64,000 bases of DNA from Hippasteria phrygiana (taxonomy: Eukaryota > Echinodermata > Asteroidea > Valvatida > Goniasteridae), in NCBI GenBank assembly GCA_037893225.1, contig JAZGUH010000284.1, positions 37,926-101,925 on the forward strand, in the 5' to 3' direction. The notes under the pieces are model-generated. The model saw nothing but the letters and a program-made list of their open reading frames with translations. It did no database searches and was not told where the DNA came from. Position numbers and translations under genes: made by a program. Shown one piece after another: positions 30,145-41,125 of this stretch. Each line of letters opens with the position of its first letter. Within the stretch, counting starts at the first letter, position 1.

Positions 30145-33100
30145 TTTTGATCCAAGCCTTTTTGAGCATGATGGCACTCTCTTTTGCAACCTTAAATACA
30201 GGAGGGTGCTCCATGCCTATCAATAATGCTTCTATCCGAATCTACATAGATAACATACTTCATAACCCTGATATTGTTCTTTTACAAGAAAGTAATAATC
30301 TTAATAATGAAGATTTATGCTGGAAAGCTTGGCCCTATACTGTTTTCTGTACTCCTAGCAATACACGAGGTTCTGGAGTTGCCACTTTGATCAAGAATAA
30401 TCAACAGGTTAACATTTTATCTTTTTGTACCATCTTCACAGGATACATTAACTATGTTAATCTGGAAGTCCAATCCATATCATACCATATTTATAATATT
30501 CTTATCCCGCAAGATGATAGTACAGCTTTAAAAGCTCTTTCAAAGATGTTTAACCATTGCAATCAACACACGGAAGGTGTTATTATTTTTGGTGGTGATT
30601 TTAATTGCACTCACCAACCTTTGCTTGATAGATCTTCTCACTCTAAAGAAAGAAGATCTAAGATTATCTCCTCTCTTGAAAACCTTGTTACCACTTTTTC
30701 TTTGTGCGACGTCTGGCGTAGACGTAATCCTGAAATTGTTAAATTTAGCTGGTTCGGAAAAAGTCCAGATCAACAAGGCAATATTCCTAAAGCAAGGCTT
30801 GATCGCATATATTTCCCAATTAATCTCATGTCTTCTGTTATCTCTTGTAATATCCATACTTGTTCTCTCTCCGATCATAGTGCTGTCGTGCTCGAAATAA
30901 ATATCCCTAATAGTAAACAAAAGGGAAGTGCCTATTGGCTCTTCAACAATTCCTTGCTTGAAGATGAAACGTACAAAGAAATAATTAAACAATTTTGGTC
31001 AAACTGGCAACTTCAGAAAAATACTTTTACTAATGTTTGTACTTGGTGGGATATTGGAAAATCCCACATAAAATCTTTAACTCAAATGTATGGAGCTAAA
31101 GTTGCTCGAGAAAGGCGGGAACAAATTCTTACTTTGCAAAAAAACATTGATCAACTGCAATCTATGCCTGACATCTCTCAAGATTCTCTCAAAATTTTGA
31201 AGGAGCAGAGAGATTCACTCAATGAATTCTTTAAACAAGAAGCCAAAGGCGCCCTTATTAGAGCTCGGTTTACATATACATCCGAAATTGATACTTGCTC
31301 TAAATTCTTTTTCAACTTTGAAAAATCCCGCTCTGCCTCGAAAACTATCTCTAGTATTCGTTTACAATCTGGTAAAGTTTCTGATAACTGTAATGAAATC
31401 AAATCTCATATTCGTAATTTTTACAAAGATCTTTACAGTCAGGTTGAAACTGACGATAACGCTTTTAACTTACTAGTTGAAAATCTACCCACTTTGACTT
31501 TAGATGATGCTGAAGATTGCGATAAATTCATAACTCCAGAAGAAATGGATAATGCTGTCAAACAACTAAATAACAATAAATCACCTGGTCTTGACGGCCT
31601 CACTTCTGAATTTTATCAGACGTTTTGGCAAACTATAAAGGATGATTTAATGTTGGTTTTGAATAACTCTATTGACACCCTTCATTTACCTGTTTCTTGT
31701 CGAAGAGGAGTCATTACTCTTCTTCCAAAGAAAGGTGACTTATTAGAAATCTCTAATTGGCGTCCTATTTCTCTATTAAATACGGACTACAAGATCTTTG
31801 CTAAAATTATGGCTAATAGACTAAAAAAATGTTATTACCACAATTATACATCCTGACCAGAGCTACACCGTTCCTGGTCGCTTTATTTATGATAATATTA
31901 ATCTGATTAAAGATACGCTTATGTATGCTAATTCTGCTAATATTCCATTGGCGGTGCTAAATCTAGATCAGAAAAAAGCATTTGATAATGTCGATCACCA
32001 ATATCTATTTAAAGTTATGAAAACCATGGGTTTTGGTGACCGGTTTATTTCTTATGTTAAATTATTGTATACTGACACTCAAAGCTTAATTAAAGTTTGT
32101 GGCTCCTTGACTGCTCCCTTCCCTTTTGAAAAAGGGATCAGACAAGGATGTCCCCTTTCTGGTTTACTTTACTCCATAGCTATGGAACCTTTCTTGCATA
32201 CTCTTAGACGTAAAATTAATAAGTATGGTCTCTGTATCCCAGAGAGTGACACTTATCTTGTTACCTCTGCTTATGCAGATGATGTTTCTATTTTTATAAC
32301 TAATGATAATGGTTTTGATATTGTTAAAGATGTATATAATTTATTCAGCAAGTCTTCTGCTGCTTGTTTAAATGAACAGAAATCTCAAGGACTTTGGGTC
32401 GGTTCGTGGTTTAATAGAACTGATAAACCCTTAAACTTTCAATGGAATAATCAAGGTCTTAACTTCCTCGGAGTTCAATTAGGAAACTCTAACAGTTACA
32501 TTCAACAAAATTGGCAAATTTGTCGGAAAAAACTTGAAAATGTTTTAAATCGCTGGAAAGGCCTGTCGAAGTTTCTTTCCTTTAGAGGTAAAGTTTTAAT
32601 AGCTAACCAATTAGCCACCTCGAAACTTCTTCATGTACTTGCTGTCCTTTCCCCTCATCAGGATATCCTAAGTGAACTCCAGAGGAAGCTCATAAATTTT
32701 ATATGGTCTGATGGCCGACATTGGCTGAAAGAAAAAATCTTGTATCAGACTCCTGACAAGGGCGGTTTAGGTTTAACCTGCCTCCATGCACGTACACTTA
32801 CCTTTCGTTACAATATCATACAAAAATTTCTCAATAAATCCGCTCATCCTGTTTTTAAATTCACGAGTTACTTTTTACGACAATATCGTAAACTCAATTT
32901 TGATCTTAAATTTTTCCTTCTAAAACCTGCGATACTTTTTATGACCCATCTTCCTGTCTATTACAGTGATACAGTACGTGCATGGAAAACAATGAGAGCT
33001 CAAATTGTTGTACCACCTGATTCTATTAACTTTGTAATGAATTTACCTTTGAATTCTATTTTCTTTGATAATATCACTGATAATGACCAGCTCCTTTCGC

Positions 33101-34035
33101 CTCGGCTTCTGTCGTGTGGAATACGAACGGTGGAAGACCTGATGGACAAGGAGTCCGGTAAATGGAAAGCTGCGAACGACTTCACTGCAGACAACTTTCT
33201 TCGCAGAGCGTCATCCAGACTGCTTCAAGCAGAGCTCGACAAGGTTTGCCGCTCCCTCATACACATCTTCCCACACTTCTTCAACGCGTCTGGCTATCGA
33301 CTTCCTATTCGCCACCTACAGGACATCATGGACTTTTCCGAACTACCACTTCAAGTCGTCATACCTCCGGACACTGACATAACCAACGCCCCTTCTAAAC
33401 TCATATACGAAACCATGAATGCTGAACTGAACAATTTGAAGGATCCTGTTAAAACCTACTGGCATGAACAGGAAATCATTCCTCCAACCAAAAGCATTCC
33501 ATGGAAGGAACTGTATTGTCAGCCGTCTTCCAAAAAAGAGGGGAACATTCAGTTTCGTTTACTTCATAATATTCTGCCGAGCTTGGCAGTCCTTCATCAT
33601 ATCAACCCCGAATTTTCATCTTCATGTACCTGGTGTGGCGATAAAGGGACAACAATTCATCTGTTTATAGAATGTCCTGCTATTCAGCCAGCCCTCAACT
33701 TCCTGTCCTGTCTACTCAACCGGCTCTTCCCTGACCTAATACAAGATTTCGACCTCTACTGGTCCCTGCTTCCACACGGCAGAGGTCGAGCAAAGGAGAT
33801 GGTCCATCTTGCTAATTATTTCATAATCAGTCTTAAAGCCACAATTTATTTTCTTTATTCACGTTCTTCGCCCTCCGATCCTCTGATGGTGTGGAAACAC
33901 AGAATAAAGAGTAAAATTATGATTGATTTCCATTACTATCAATCGAAACACAACATAAATATGTTTACCCACAAATGGGATTATAACAATACCCTGTTCA
34001 CCCTTCTTGATGGAAAACTTGTTTGGCTGATTTGA
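30141..34035 (+). CDS. LINE ORF2 (AP endonuclease and reverse transcriptase), one frameshift
   Basis: The start ATG overlaps the ORF1 stop as ATGA; a second ATG pair follows at 30,168. The AP-endonuclease has LQESNN, GGDFNC, ARLDRIYF and SDHSAVV, all catalytic motifs present. The reverse transcriptase begins NNNKSPGLDGLTSEF; motif A is LDQKKAFDNVDH, motif B IRQGCPLSGLLYS, and the catalytic box SAYADDVSIF. A C-terminal CTWCGDKG...HLFIEC motif is typical of the L1/Tx1 lineage. One extra base after an A run near 31,830 shifts the frame; reading resumes with IIHPDQSYTVPGRF. The two pieces are 30,141-31,856 and about 31,832-34,035. Otherwise the coding is intact, so the inactivation is recent. Confidence 0.9.
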
Positions 34036-34290
34036 TATATTAGCCAGTCTTTATCTAATATTTTGATGTACCGGTACTCGCCTTTTAGTCACTATATCTT
34101 TATTTTTGAGATTAGTTGACTAAATTTCGAGAAAATTGTCTTTTTGCCACTACTCTGTTGATCATTATGTGTTATTATTATTCACAACTGCATGAATGGC
34201 CTCTTACTACAATTTTTGTTTAGCTTGTAATTTTTTGTACATACATGTTTATTTTCTGTTCTGAAAATAAAGTTTCATTGAAAAGTGAAA

Positions 34291-34500
34291 AGTGTTTGTT
34301 TGTTTGTTTGTTTGTTTGTTTGTTTGTTTGTTTGTTTGTTTGTTTGTTTGTTTGTTTGTTTGTTTGTTTGTTTGTTTGGTTGTTTGTTTGTTTGTTTGTT
34401 TGTTTGTTTGTTTGTTTGTTTGTTTGTTTGTTTGTTTGTTTGTTTGTTTGTTTGTTTGTTTGTTTGTTTGTTTGTTTGTTTGGTTGTTTGGTTGTTTGGT
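34291..34500. repeat. (TTTG)n at inner edge of right arm / LINE 3' flank
   Basis: About 207 bp of (TTTG)n with a few GGTT variants, mirror of 6,605-6,800. It serves both as the inner boundary of the right arm and as the 3' flank of the LINE. Confidence 0.95.
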
Positions 34501-35292
34501 TCAGTTACAAAATATTTTGGGGGTCATGTAGGGAACTTGAGCCTAAACCGTATACATCTTTATTAGGCTATTCTAAATCAAGTCCTATTTGTTCCGTTTT
34601 GGGATTCCTTTTCCCCTCAAGATATGGCATTGAAGTATATTTTTTATGTCCGTAATACATACATGCACTTGTTTATTTGCAGTATTACACTAAGGAAGGC
34701 TTCCTGGGTCCGAGTAATGAATTTCAAGCCAACTTTTGCTTAATAAAATTATCCACTTTGGTCTCAATTCAGTGGTTATAGTAAAAATCCCATTCATATT
34801 TTTTTTATAAACAGAGGTCCATGAATTGGTTTTATGTAGCTACCACCCCCCCCCCCCCCCCCCAACCAATTCATCAAAACCTGCTCTCATCAGTCTTAGC
34901 CGACATTTATTGCTCAAAAGATAAGAAACATATGATATTTGCCTAAAGTCGTTCACTGGATCTGTGGTGTGGGTTCTGACATGATGATCAATACTGTAAC
35001 TCCTGCCATGCCTGCTACTTGCTGGACTCAATAATTAATTCAGTCAGCTGACAGAATAGGAAACTCATTATTATAGACATTCCAAAGGCAGAATATTATT
35101 AATTTACTTGAACATTCAAACACCCGAAACCCACCCGACGTCCATGCCGACCTAGTAGTATAGGCTATACATCATATCATTTCTCATGCCTATCCCCAAT
35201 CCAAATGAGGGGTTTCCGATGCCCAAATCGCCGAATTTTCCAAGGCAAGGGTTATTTCCTTCTGACTGCCTGCCACTAGTTGCCTCAACTTC
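34501..35292. other. Right arm, inner gene-free part
   Basis: Mirror of about 5,812-6,604. It includes a C-tract at about 34,846-34,862 (mirror of the G-tract at 6,241-6,259). No coding signal on either strand beyond short frames without domain similarity. Confidence 0.6.
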
Positions 35293-35726
35293 GGCGATTG
35301 TGTGGTGTAGGGCCCTCTTTAGTTTTGATCAAAATAGAGTCAAGGGTATTTTTTCTCATTCCAAAATTACTTATTAACCTAAGGCAGACTTCTCTTAATT
35401 CTTTTGACATCTCTTTTTTGTCATTTTGAACAGTTTATTGCGGATGAAAATGCAATTTTCTTACGCGCTTCACGGCAGTTGCCACGCGAATCAACGCGGT
35501 TTTGCATGTTTACTGTGCGTCCCTGTAATTGCCAGTTGTATTTTCGAGTTGCGTTTTGTCGTCTTCATCGCCGCTTTACCCCAAAATTTCCCTAAAAAAA
35601 TAGAACCCCGCCCTTTATCAACGGCATACCTGTTGGTTTGTAATGTCGCTAACTAGTTTGGCAATTCCATTAACCTAAAAGTGGATTTTTGATTCCTTAT
35701 AGGGAACAGGGCCCTACACAATCGCC
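35293..35726. mobile_element. MITE with 8-bp target duplication (right arm)
   Basis: Mirror of 5,373-5,811 with the same flanking duplication (TCAACTTC on this strand at 35,285-35,292 and 35,727-35,734). It lacks a 5-bp piece of the terminal repeat present in the left-arm copy (GTGTAGGGCC against GTGTAGTGTAGGGCC). Sharing of the insertion site shows that it predates the arm duplication. Confidence 0.85.
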
Positions 35727-36165
35727 TCAACTTCTGTAAACAAATCAAAAATTTGTTCCATCTGACGACTGTAAAGTTGAAAATCCTGCCATTTTCGGAG
35801 TCAACGACGTGGCACACACACACAGTCGTACTTCCCCAATACGTCCGAGGACAATGCTTTTTGTTTCCTATTGTTCCTTTAATATAACCAACCCCCATAG
35901 ACTAAGCACGTATCCTTACGTTCGAGGACTGATTTCAACAAAAGACTCTACGTTCGAGGACTGAAAGGTTTCTTTGTGTTTCCTTTCTTCTCTTGTCCTC
36001 GGAGATATATACAGTGCACGTACACCGTGTCGTGGACGCTGCCATGTTGACATCCTCGTATGAAAAAACGAATTATTCGCTACGTGTGGCGTATGTAGGC
36101 TATGCACAGGGAATATTCAGGGCCCAATTTTTGGGTGAGAATGCAACTTTTGAGTTGGGGAAAAT

Positions 36166-37317
36166 CTAGGGTGTATTCAGCATGGTCAAAGCTACCAAAC
36201 AACCCAAAATATGGTTGCCCAATTTTTTTAAGACGAACTTGAACGATACAGCCTTCAGCTGACGGCCTAATACGCCTGAAGTATGAAGGATATGATGGTT
36301 GTCATTAATTATTTTACGAAGGGGAGGGAGACTAGGATGAAAGGTGGTGACCATAGGAATCTTGGGGTCGGCATTAGTGCTGGGCGTCTTTTCCTTGAGA
36401 GCCAAATCTCTGGTGATAGATTTGGCTCTTGCGATAGCACGTTAAACTTAGCGGGAGCTGTGGCCCCTGGCAACCAAGTTATTCTTCAGTACCTGTACAT
36501 GATGGGAAAAGTCAGAATTATTAGAACAAATCCTTCTGAGTCTAAGTGCCTGGCTGAATGTTATGCCTGTCTTGCAATGACAGCTGGAGGAGTGGAGGTA
36601 CTGGTGGGTGTCTGTGGGTTCAGAATACAGATCAGTGGTTAGCGAGTTGTCTTCCTTGCGGATGGTGACATCCAGGAAGTTGGTCTGATGCACTGAATAT
36701 TCTGATGTAAACTTGATGGTCCTGTGGAAGGAATTAATGTGATTAATGAAAGTCTCCAGACTGTCCTGATTACTGGTCCAGATGAAAAATACATCGTCAA
36801 TATATCTCCACCATACCCAGGGGCGACATGGTGCTGAGGTAAGCATGCGCTCTTCGAGGTCGCCCATTAAGAGGCATGCAAAGGAGGGGGCCATGCGAGT
36901 GCCCATGGCTGTACCGTGTACCTGTAGATAGTGTTTACCTAGGAAGGAAACATTGTTCTTGGTTAGTACAAGTCTCATAAGGGTGCCAATATCACTGATG
37001 GGTGGGGTTGTGTGTCCTGCCTTGGCCAGGGCCGAGGAACAAGCACGAATACCTTCCTCGTGGGGGATGTTGGTGTACAGGGATGAGACGTCAAAAGTCC
37101 CAATGATGGCTGTGCTGGGAATCTTGTTTTTGATTTCTTCCAGCTTGTGCAGGAAGTCTGGGGTGTCATGGATGTATGATGGCATCTGTGGAACGAGGGA
37201 TTTGAGAAAACTGTCAATAAACAGGGAGATACGTTCTGTGGGTAAACCATTACCAGAGACAATGGGCCTACCGGGGTTGCCAGCCTTGTGAATCTTTGGA
37301 AGGAGATAGAAAAAGAG
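36166..37317 (-). pseudogene. Penelope-like reverse transcriptase fragment (right arm)
   Basis: Mirror copy of 3,782-4,933. It has the same truncated ends, the same YIDDVFFIW catalytic box and the same two in-frame TAA codons. It differs from the left copy by a His for Arg in the segment FL(R/H)KLEEIK and Asp for Tyr in IS(Y/D)IGTL, plus a Tyr/Asp change in the tail. No endonuclease domain. Confidence 0.9.
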
Positions 37318-40300
37318 TTAGAAAAAGGATATTGTGTAAAGGGTCCTCAAAAAGGGGTTGAATGCGGGAAAGCAACAGTATCAAAATTTTCTTGTAAATG
37401 TATCAAGATCTTTCGGGGAGATTATTAGTCTTGATAATGTAAAACTGCCTTGGCAAGATATGGTTAATTTCTTAACATCAACTATTTCAAAGCAATAATT
37501 GAAGCGTTAAGTTTCAATTTCACTATCACGTTCAGTAAAATAGTATCGGTCTCTTAAAAAGACTATCCTTTAATATTGATAGAGAGCCACTGCATGGCTG
37601 ATAAAGTGATAGTTGTACAAATTGTATTAGCCTAAGTGTGATTGGCTGCTGGAGAAACTTCAGTTAACCAGTTACAACAAACAAAAACGGTGTTGATCTT
37701 GCAAAAATCTGTTGTATGGAAATATCAATACCCGTCACCACAAACGGGCAGTAAAGTCATACCCCATCAATATTGAGATTTTATACTTAAATGATAGAGC
37801 ATTTTATTAGCTTTAAAACAAGGGGTCAGCCATGTCAATTGGAGTTCTAGTTTAAAAGTTACAGCATTTTGAATGGAGCCAGATCGGGCGCATTAATTAA
37901 TCGCAAAGCTGAGAAATACTAGAGAAAACATATCGGGTAAATTTCATATTGTAGTACCATAAAAACGACATAGCAACCGACAGTTGTATTTGTACAATAA
38001 TTTTGAAACTGCACATATGTTCTTCAATGTTTACTTTATCAGCAAAATGCATTGGTTTTAATTAACAGGATCCACTGAGGGCAGGGGTGCCACAAGGGAA
38101 GGTGGCGCAACCGGGGTGGGGGGGGGGGGGGGGGTGGGGGACACATCCCCCTAAATAAATTGTCGCCCCCCCCCCCCAAAGTCTCCCCCTAGAAATTTTG
38201 CAAACGGAGTTGTAAACTAATAGTATTATTAAGAAATATACTGTTTGGTTCCCCCCACTATAATATCCAGCCTCCCGACTCCCCTTTGCCCCGCCCCCAC
38301 TCCCTCCCTCATCCCCCAGGGGCCGATCTAGCCTTTCATTTAGGGAGGGGTTGTACCCGCCTATACCAGTACAGTGTACAGTGTATGGACCAGCGGTATA
38401 ACAAACAAGGATGTGGTTTAGCATTGCTTTTCACAACTTTGCTCAGCATCCCGGGGGAGGGGGGGGGGGGGGGGTTTGGAACTCCCACACCCCCCCCCCC
38501 CTAGATCTGCCCCTGCCCCCACCCCCAATACGAAGAGAGCCCTTCCTATGCCTCTGCACACTTTTTTACACATACGACGATGAAAGTAAAAATGCAATTC
38601 TTAATGGATAATAAGCAACAATTGAGGACAAACTTGTTTTGCTTCATGGCCTCAAAAATGCATAGAATAGAACCATTTACGGACTTTGTTGTTCATGGGC
38701 CCACTGTATTAAACAGACAATAAACAGAAGAGCAAAGTAAGCATGGTAAGATCGCCATGTGTTAAGTATTTTCATGCACATCCAGCTCAAAACGTGCCAA
38801 ACTCTTAACAAAGACTGGACAAAAATATCCTTTACAACATCTACTGGCTTTTACATGTATCAAAGTTCACTATTGGGGCTTCAATGGGACTTCATTTCTG
38901 GAGCTACAAATCGAGGGAATTTGACGAGTTTTACGTTACGAACCACAGTGCCCTCCGTCCATGTTTTCATCACAACCCAGAAGACAACGTTGGATCGTTC
39001 CGCGCATGCTCATTTGGTCAGCTGATCGATTACAGCCAATCGCGCTGCGTGTTTAGGCCGCTTAGTGACGATTGTTTACGTGAAACGAAAAATCAAAGGC
39101 TGAGAAAGGGTCGATTAAATTGGCTTTTTTTTGGGTGTATTCTAGGTAGGCTAATGCGTTACTTTTGACCAATCAGAGAGAATAACTTATTTACAAATAC
39201 ACAGATTCCGTAAGAAATGGCGACTTACAACTAGAAATAATGAAGGTAAAAATGGCTCATTTCCATTGTTGAAAACAGTGTTTTAATCGATTTATAAGCT
39301 ATTTATAATCCATTTCTTACACGACGTCTCACTTAAATCACTGACTTTTGGATTTTAAGACACTTTTAGGCTTTCAAACTCAACAGAATGTAAGTTTGAT
39401 GTTCAAATTTGTCAATGAAATATGAATCGTATTTTGGACAGGAAAATGCATTTTTACCTATTTTCGACTGTATATAAAAATTTGCTATTGCGGGTTTACG
39501 GCCCGTTCGTGATGACAGGTCACATTAATGTCCTTAAATATTTTTTGAGCGCAGTTCAATGGTATATAGGCTGTGCACCTATCCCATGAAGCGGATTGTC
39601 CTTTTCCGTTCTACGTTTAAATATGATTCTGTCTCCGTAGACAAATAGTTGAGAAACAATGTAACATACAGCTTCAAATCATAATAACATGCACACAGTT
39701 ACACATAGTGCTAAATGATACATCCATTAATACTGTAGACAACGCATTGGCCGATGATATTTGAAATTTTAACTGACGGGAAATAGGAATACCCAATATG
39801 TGTTTTATTGTCTACGTGGACTGTTTACATCAAAGATATGAAATTTCCGATTCTGCACAATGTTACGACCAAAGACCCCAACAACTGATTACGACGCATT
39901 TTAAGCCACTCCCCCCCCCCCGCCCATCCCCACACAACAAAACAAACTAAAAAAATCGCTCCAGCTCATAATAGACCACACTGGTTACGCACATTCTCAC
40001 AGATTCTTTTCCTGATATGCTGTCCGTGATTTGTTGTTATATTTTCTTGCAACATATTATATGTTTACAAAAAACTACCCTTTTCCAAACCTAAACAAAA
40101 AAGAAACACCAAAAAAGGTTTATATTCTTGGCTGCGTTACGTCCTATTTATTGTAAGGCAGCAAACAATTCGACATTGGTAAAGTAATTATTCGATACCT
40201 AAACTTGAGAGTTTTTTTTCGTTCGATGTCTCGTCCAAAAGTGAGTAGCTTTTGTACTGCTACAAAAAAACAGTTTTCGTAGTGAACCTCAGAAAGAGCA

Positions 40301-40642
40301 CGGACATTCTTAACGCGTACTTGAGCAACGATTCTATAGTAAAAGTGTGAAAATTGTACTAGGCTGCCATTTCCTCTGACATCATGGTTTTACATGCAAG
40401 TGCATTAAGCTTCACGTATTTAAGCTATACAGTGATTACCCAATACTCGTGTCATGAGGACAGCATTTCCAAACAGAAACACAATCAACATGTATACATA
40501 ATTCATGCTATTGTTAATGGACCTACGAAGTAATGACGTCGCACGTGTTTACTACGTTCGTGAAGTGGGGACATGCGGAAATATTATACGTCGTAGTAGG
40601 CCTATACGGTTTCTCCGAAAAAATATGTACCTGTACACTGTT
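37318..40642. other. Right arm, middle gene-free part
   Basis: Mirror of 466-3,781, including the G/C-tract repeat at about 38,069-38,570. Short open frames at 38,759-39,168 mirror those at 1,941-2,350 and show no domain. I see no gene. Confidence 0.6.
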
Positions 40643-40744
40643 ATTACGGTTGTGTAAAATCTTACACAAGTTGTGTAAAATTGTACACAACCGCTGTTTA
40701 CTATATGAATCTAGCAGCTATTGTGTAAACAGTTTACACAACCC
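40643..40744. promoter_or_regulatory. TTGTGTAAA palindrome cluster (right arm)
   Basis: Mirror of 364-465: three inverted repeats of TTGTGTAAA and TTTACACAA close to the outer end, conserved between arms without visible change. Confidence 0.7.
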
Positions 40745-40776
40745 TAGTTGTATATTATGGCGTATATTATGGCTGA

Positions 40777-41125
40777 GAAGGGCAAAATTGCCAGAAAATG
40801 GATTTTGGGTTTTCACGAAGAGCCAAATTCGAACTCAGGCCTGTGAAGGGCAAAATTGCCAGAAAATGGATTTTGGGTTTTCACGAAGAGACGAATTTGA
40901 ATTCCGTGTTAATACAATAGGGATGTGTGGGGCAAAATTGCCAGAAAATGGATTTTGGGTTTTCACGAAGAGACGAATTTGAATTCCGTGTTAATACAAT
41001 AGGGCTGTGTGGGGCAAAATTGCCAGAAAATGGATTTTGGGTTTTCACGAAGAGACAAATAACACTCTGTGGGGCAAAACGAGCCATTTCTCGCTTCTGA
41101 GTTTTCACGAAGAGACAAATTTATT
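40777..41125. repeat. Outer-end tandem repeats of right arm
   Basis: Mirror of the array at 1-331. Units share GGGCAAAATTGCCAGAAAA then GGATTTTGGGTTTTCACGAA. The array ends with a partial unit at about 41,101-41,120 beyond the point matched by window position 1. Confidence 0.8.

Larger units (their letters stand above)
28343..34290 (+). mobile_element. Near-complete Tx1/L1-like LINE inserted in (TTTG)n
   Basis: The element is 5.95 kb long and has a 5' UTR of about 215 bp, two open reading frames overlapping by ATGA, and a short 3' UTR ending AATAAAGTTTCATTGAAAAGTGAAAAGTG. Both flanks are pure (TTTG)n: 28,130-28,342 upstream and 34,291-34,500 downstream. The simplest reading is target-specific insertion into a (TTTG)n tract; some Tx1-clade elements are known to target microsatellites or RNA-gene repeats. 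The insertion lies at the inner edge of the right arm, so it is younger than or outside the arm duplication. One frameshift in the second frame suggests this copy is inactive. Confidence 0.9.
34291..41107 (-). repeat. Right arm of the 6.8-kb inverted repeat
   Basis: Reverse complement of 1-6,801 over its full length. Window position 1 pairs with 41,107; the last partial outer repeat (GTTTTCACGAAGAGACAAAT) runs to about 41,120, after which AT-rich sequence begins, so the outer end of the element is probably at 41,107-41,125. Base differences from the left arm that I noticed include one in the Penelope fragment changing Arg to His, one changing Tyr to Asp, and one near 39,153. Confidence 0.95.

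Noticed and set aside
1..41107. Polinton/Maverick or herpes-like giant element
   Set aside because: Long inverted arms suggested it, but no protein-primed DNA polymerase, retroviral-type integrase, ATPase, protease or capsid coding is visible.
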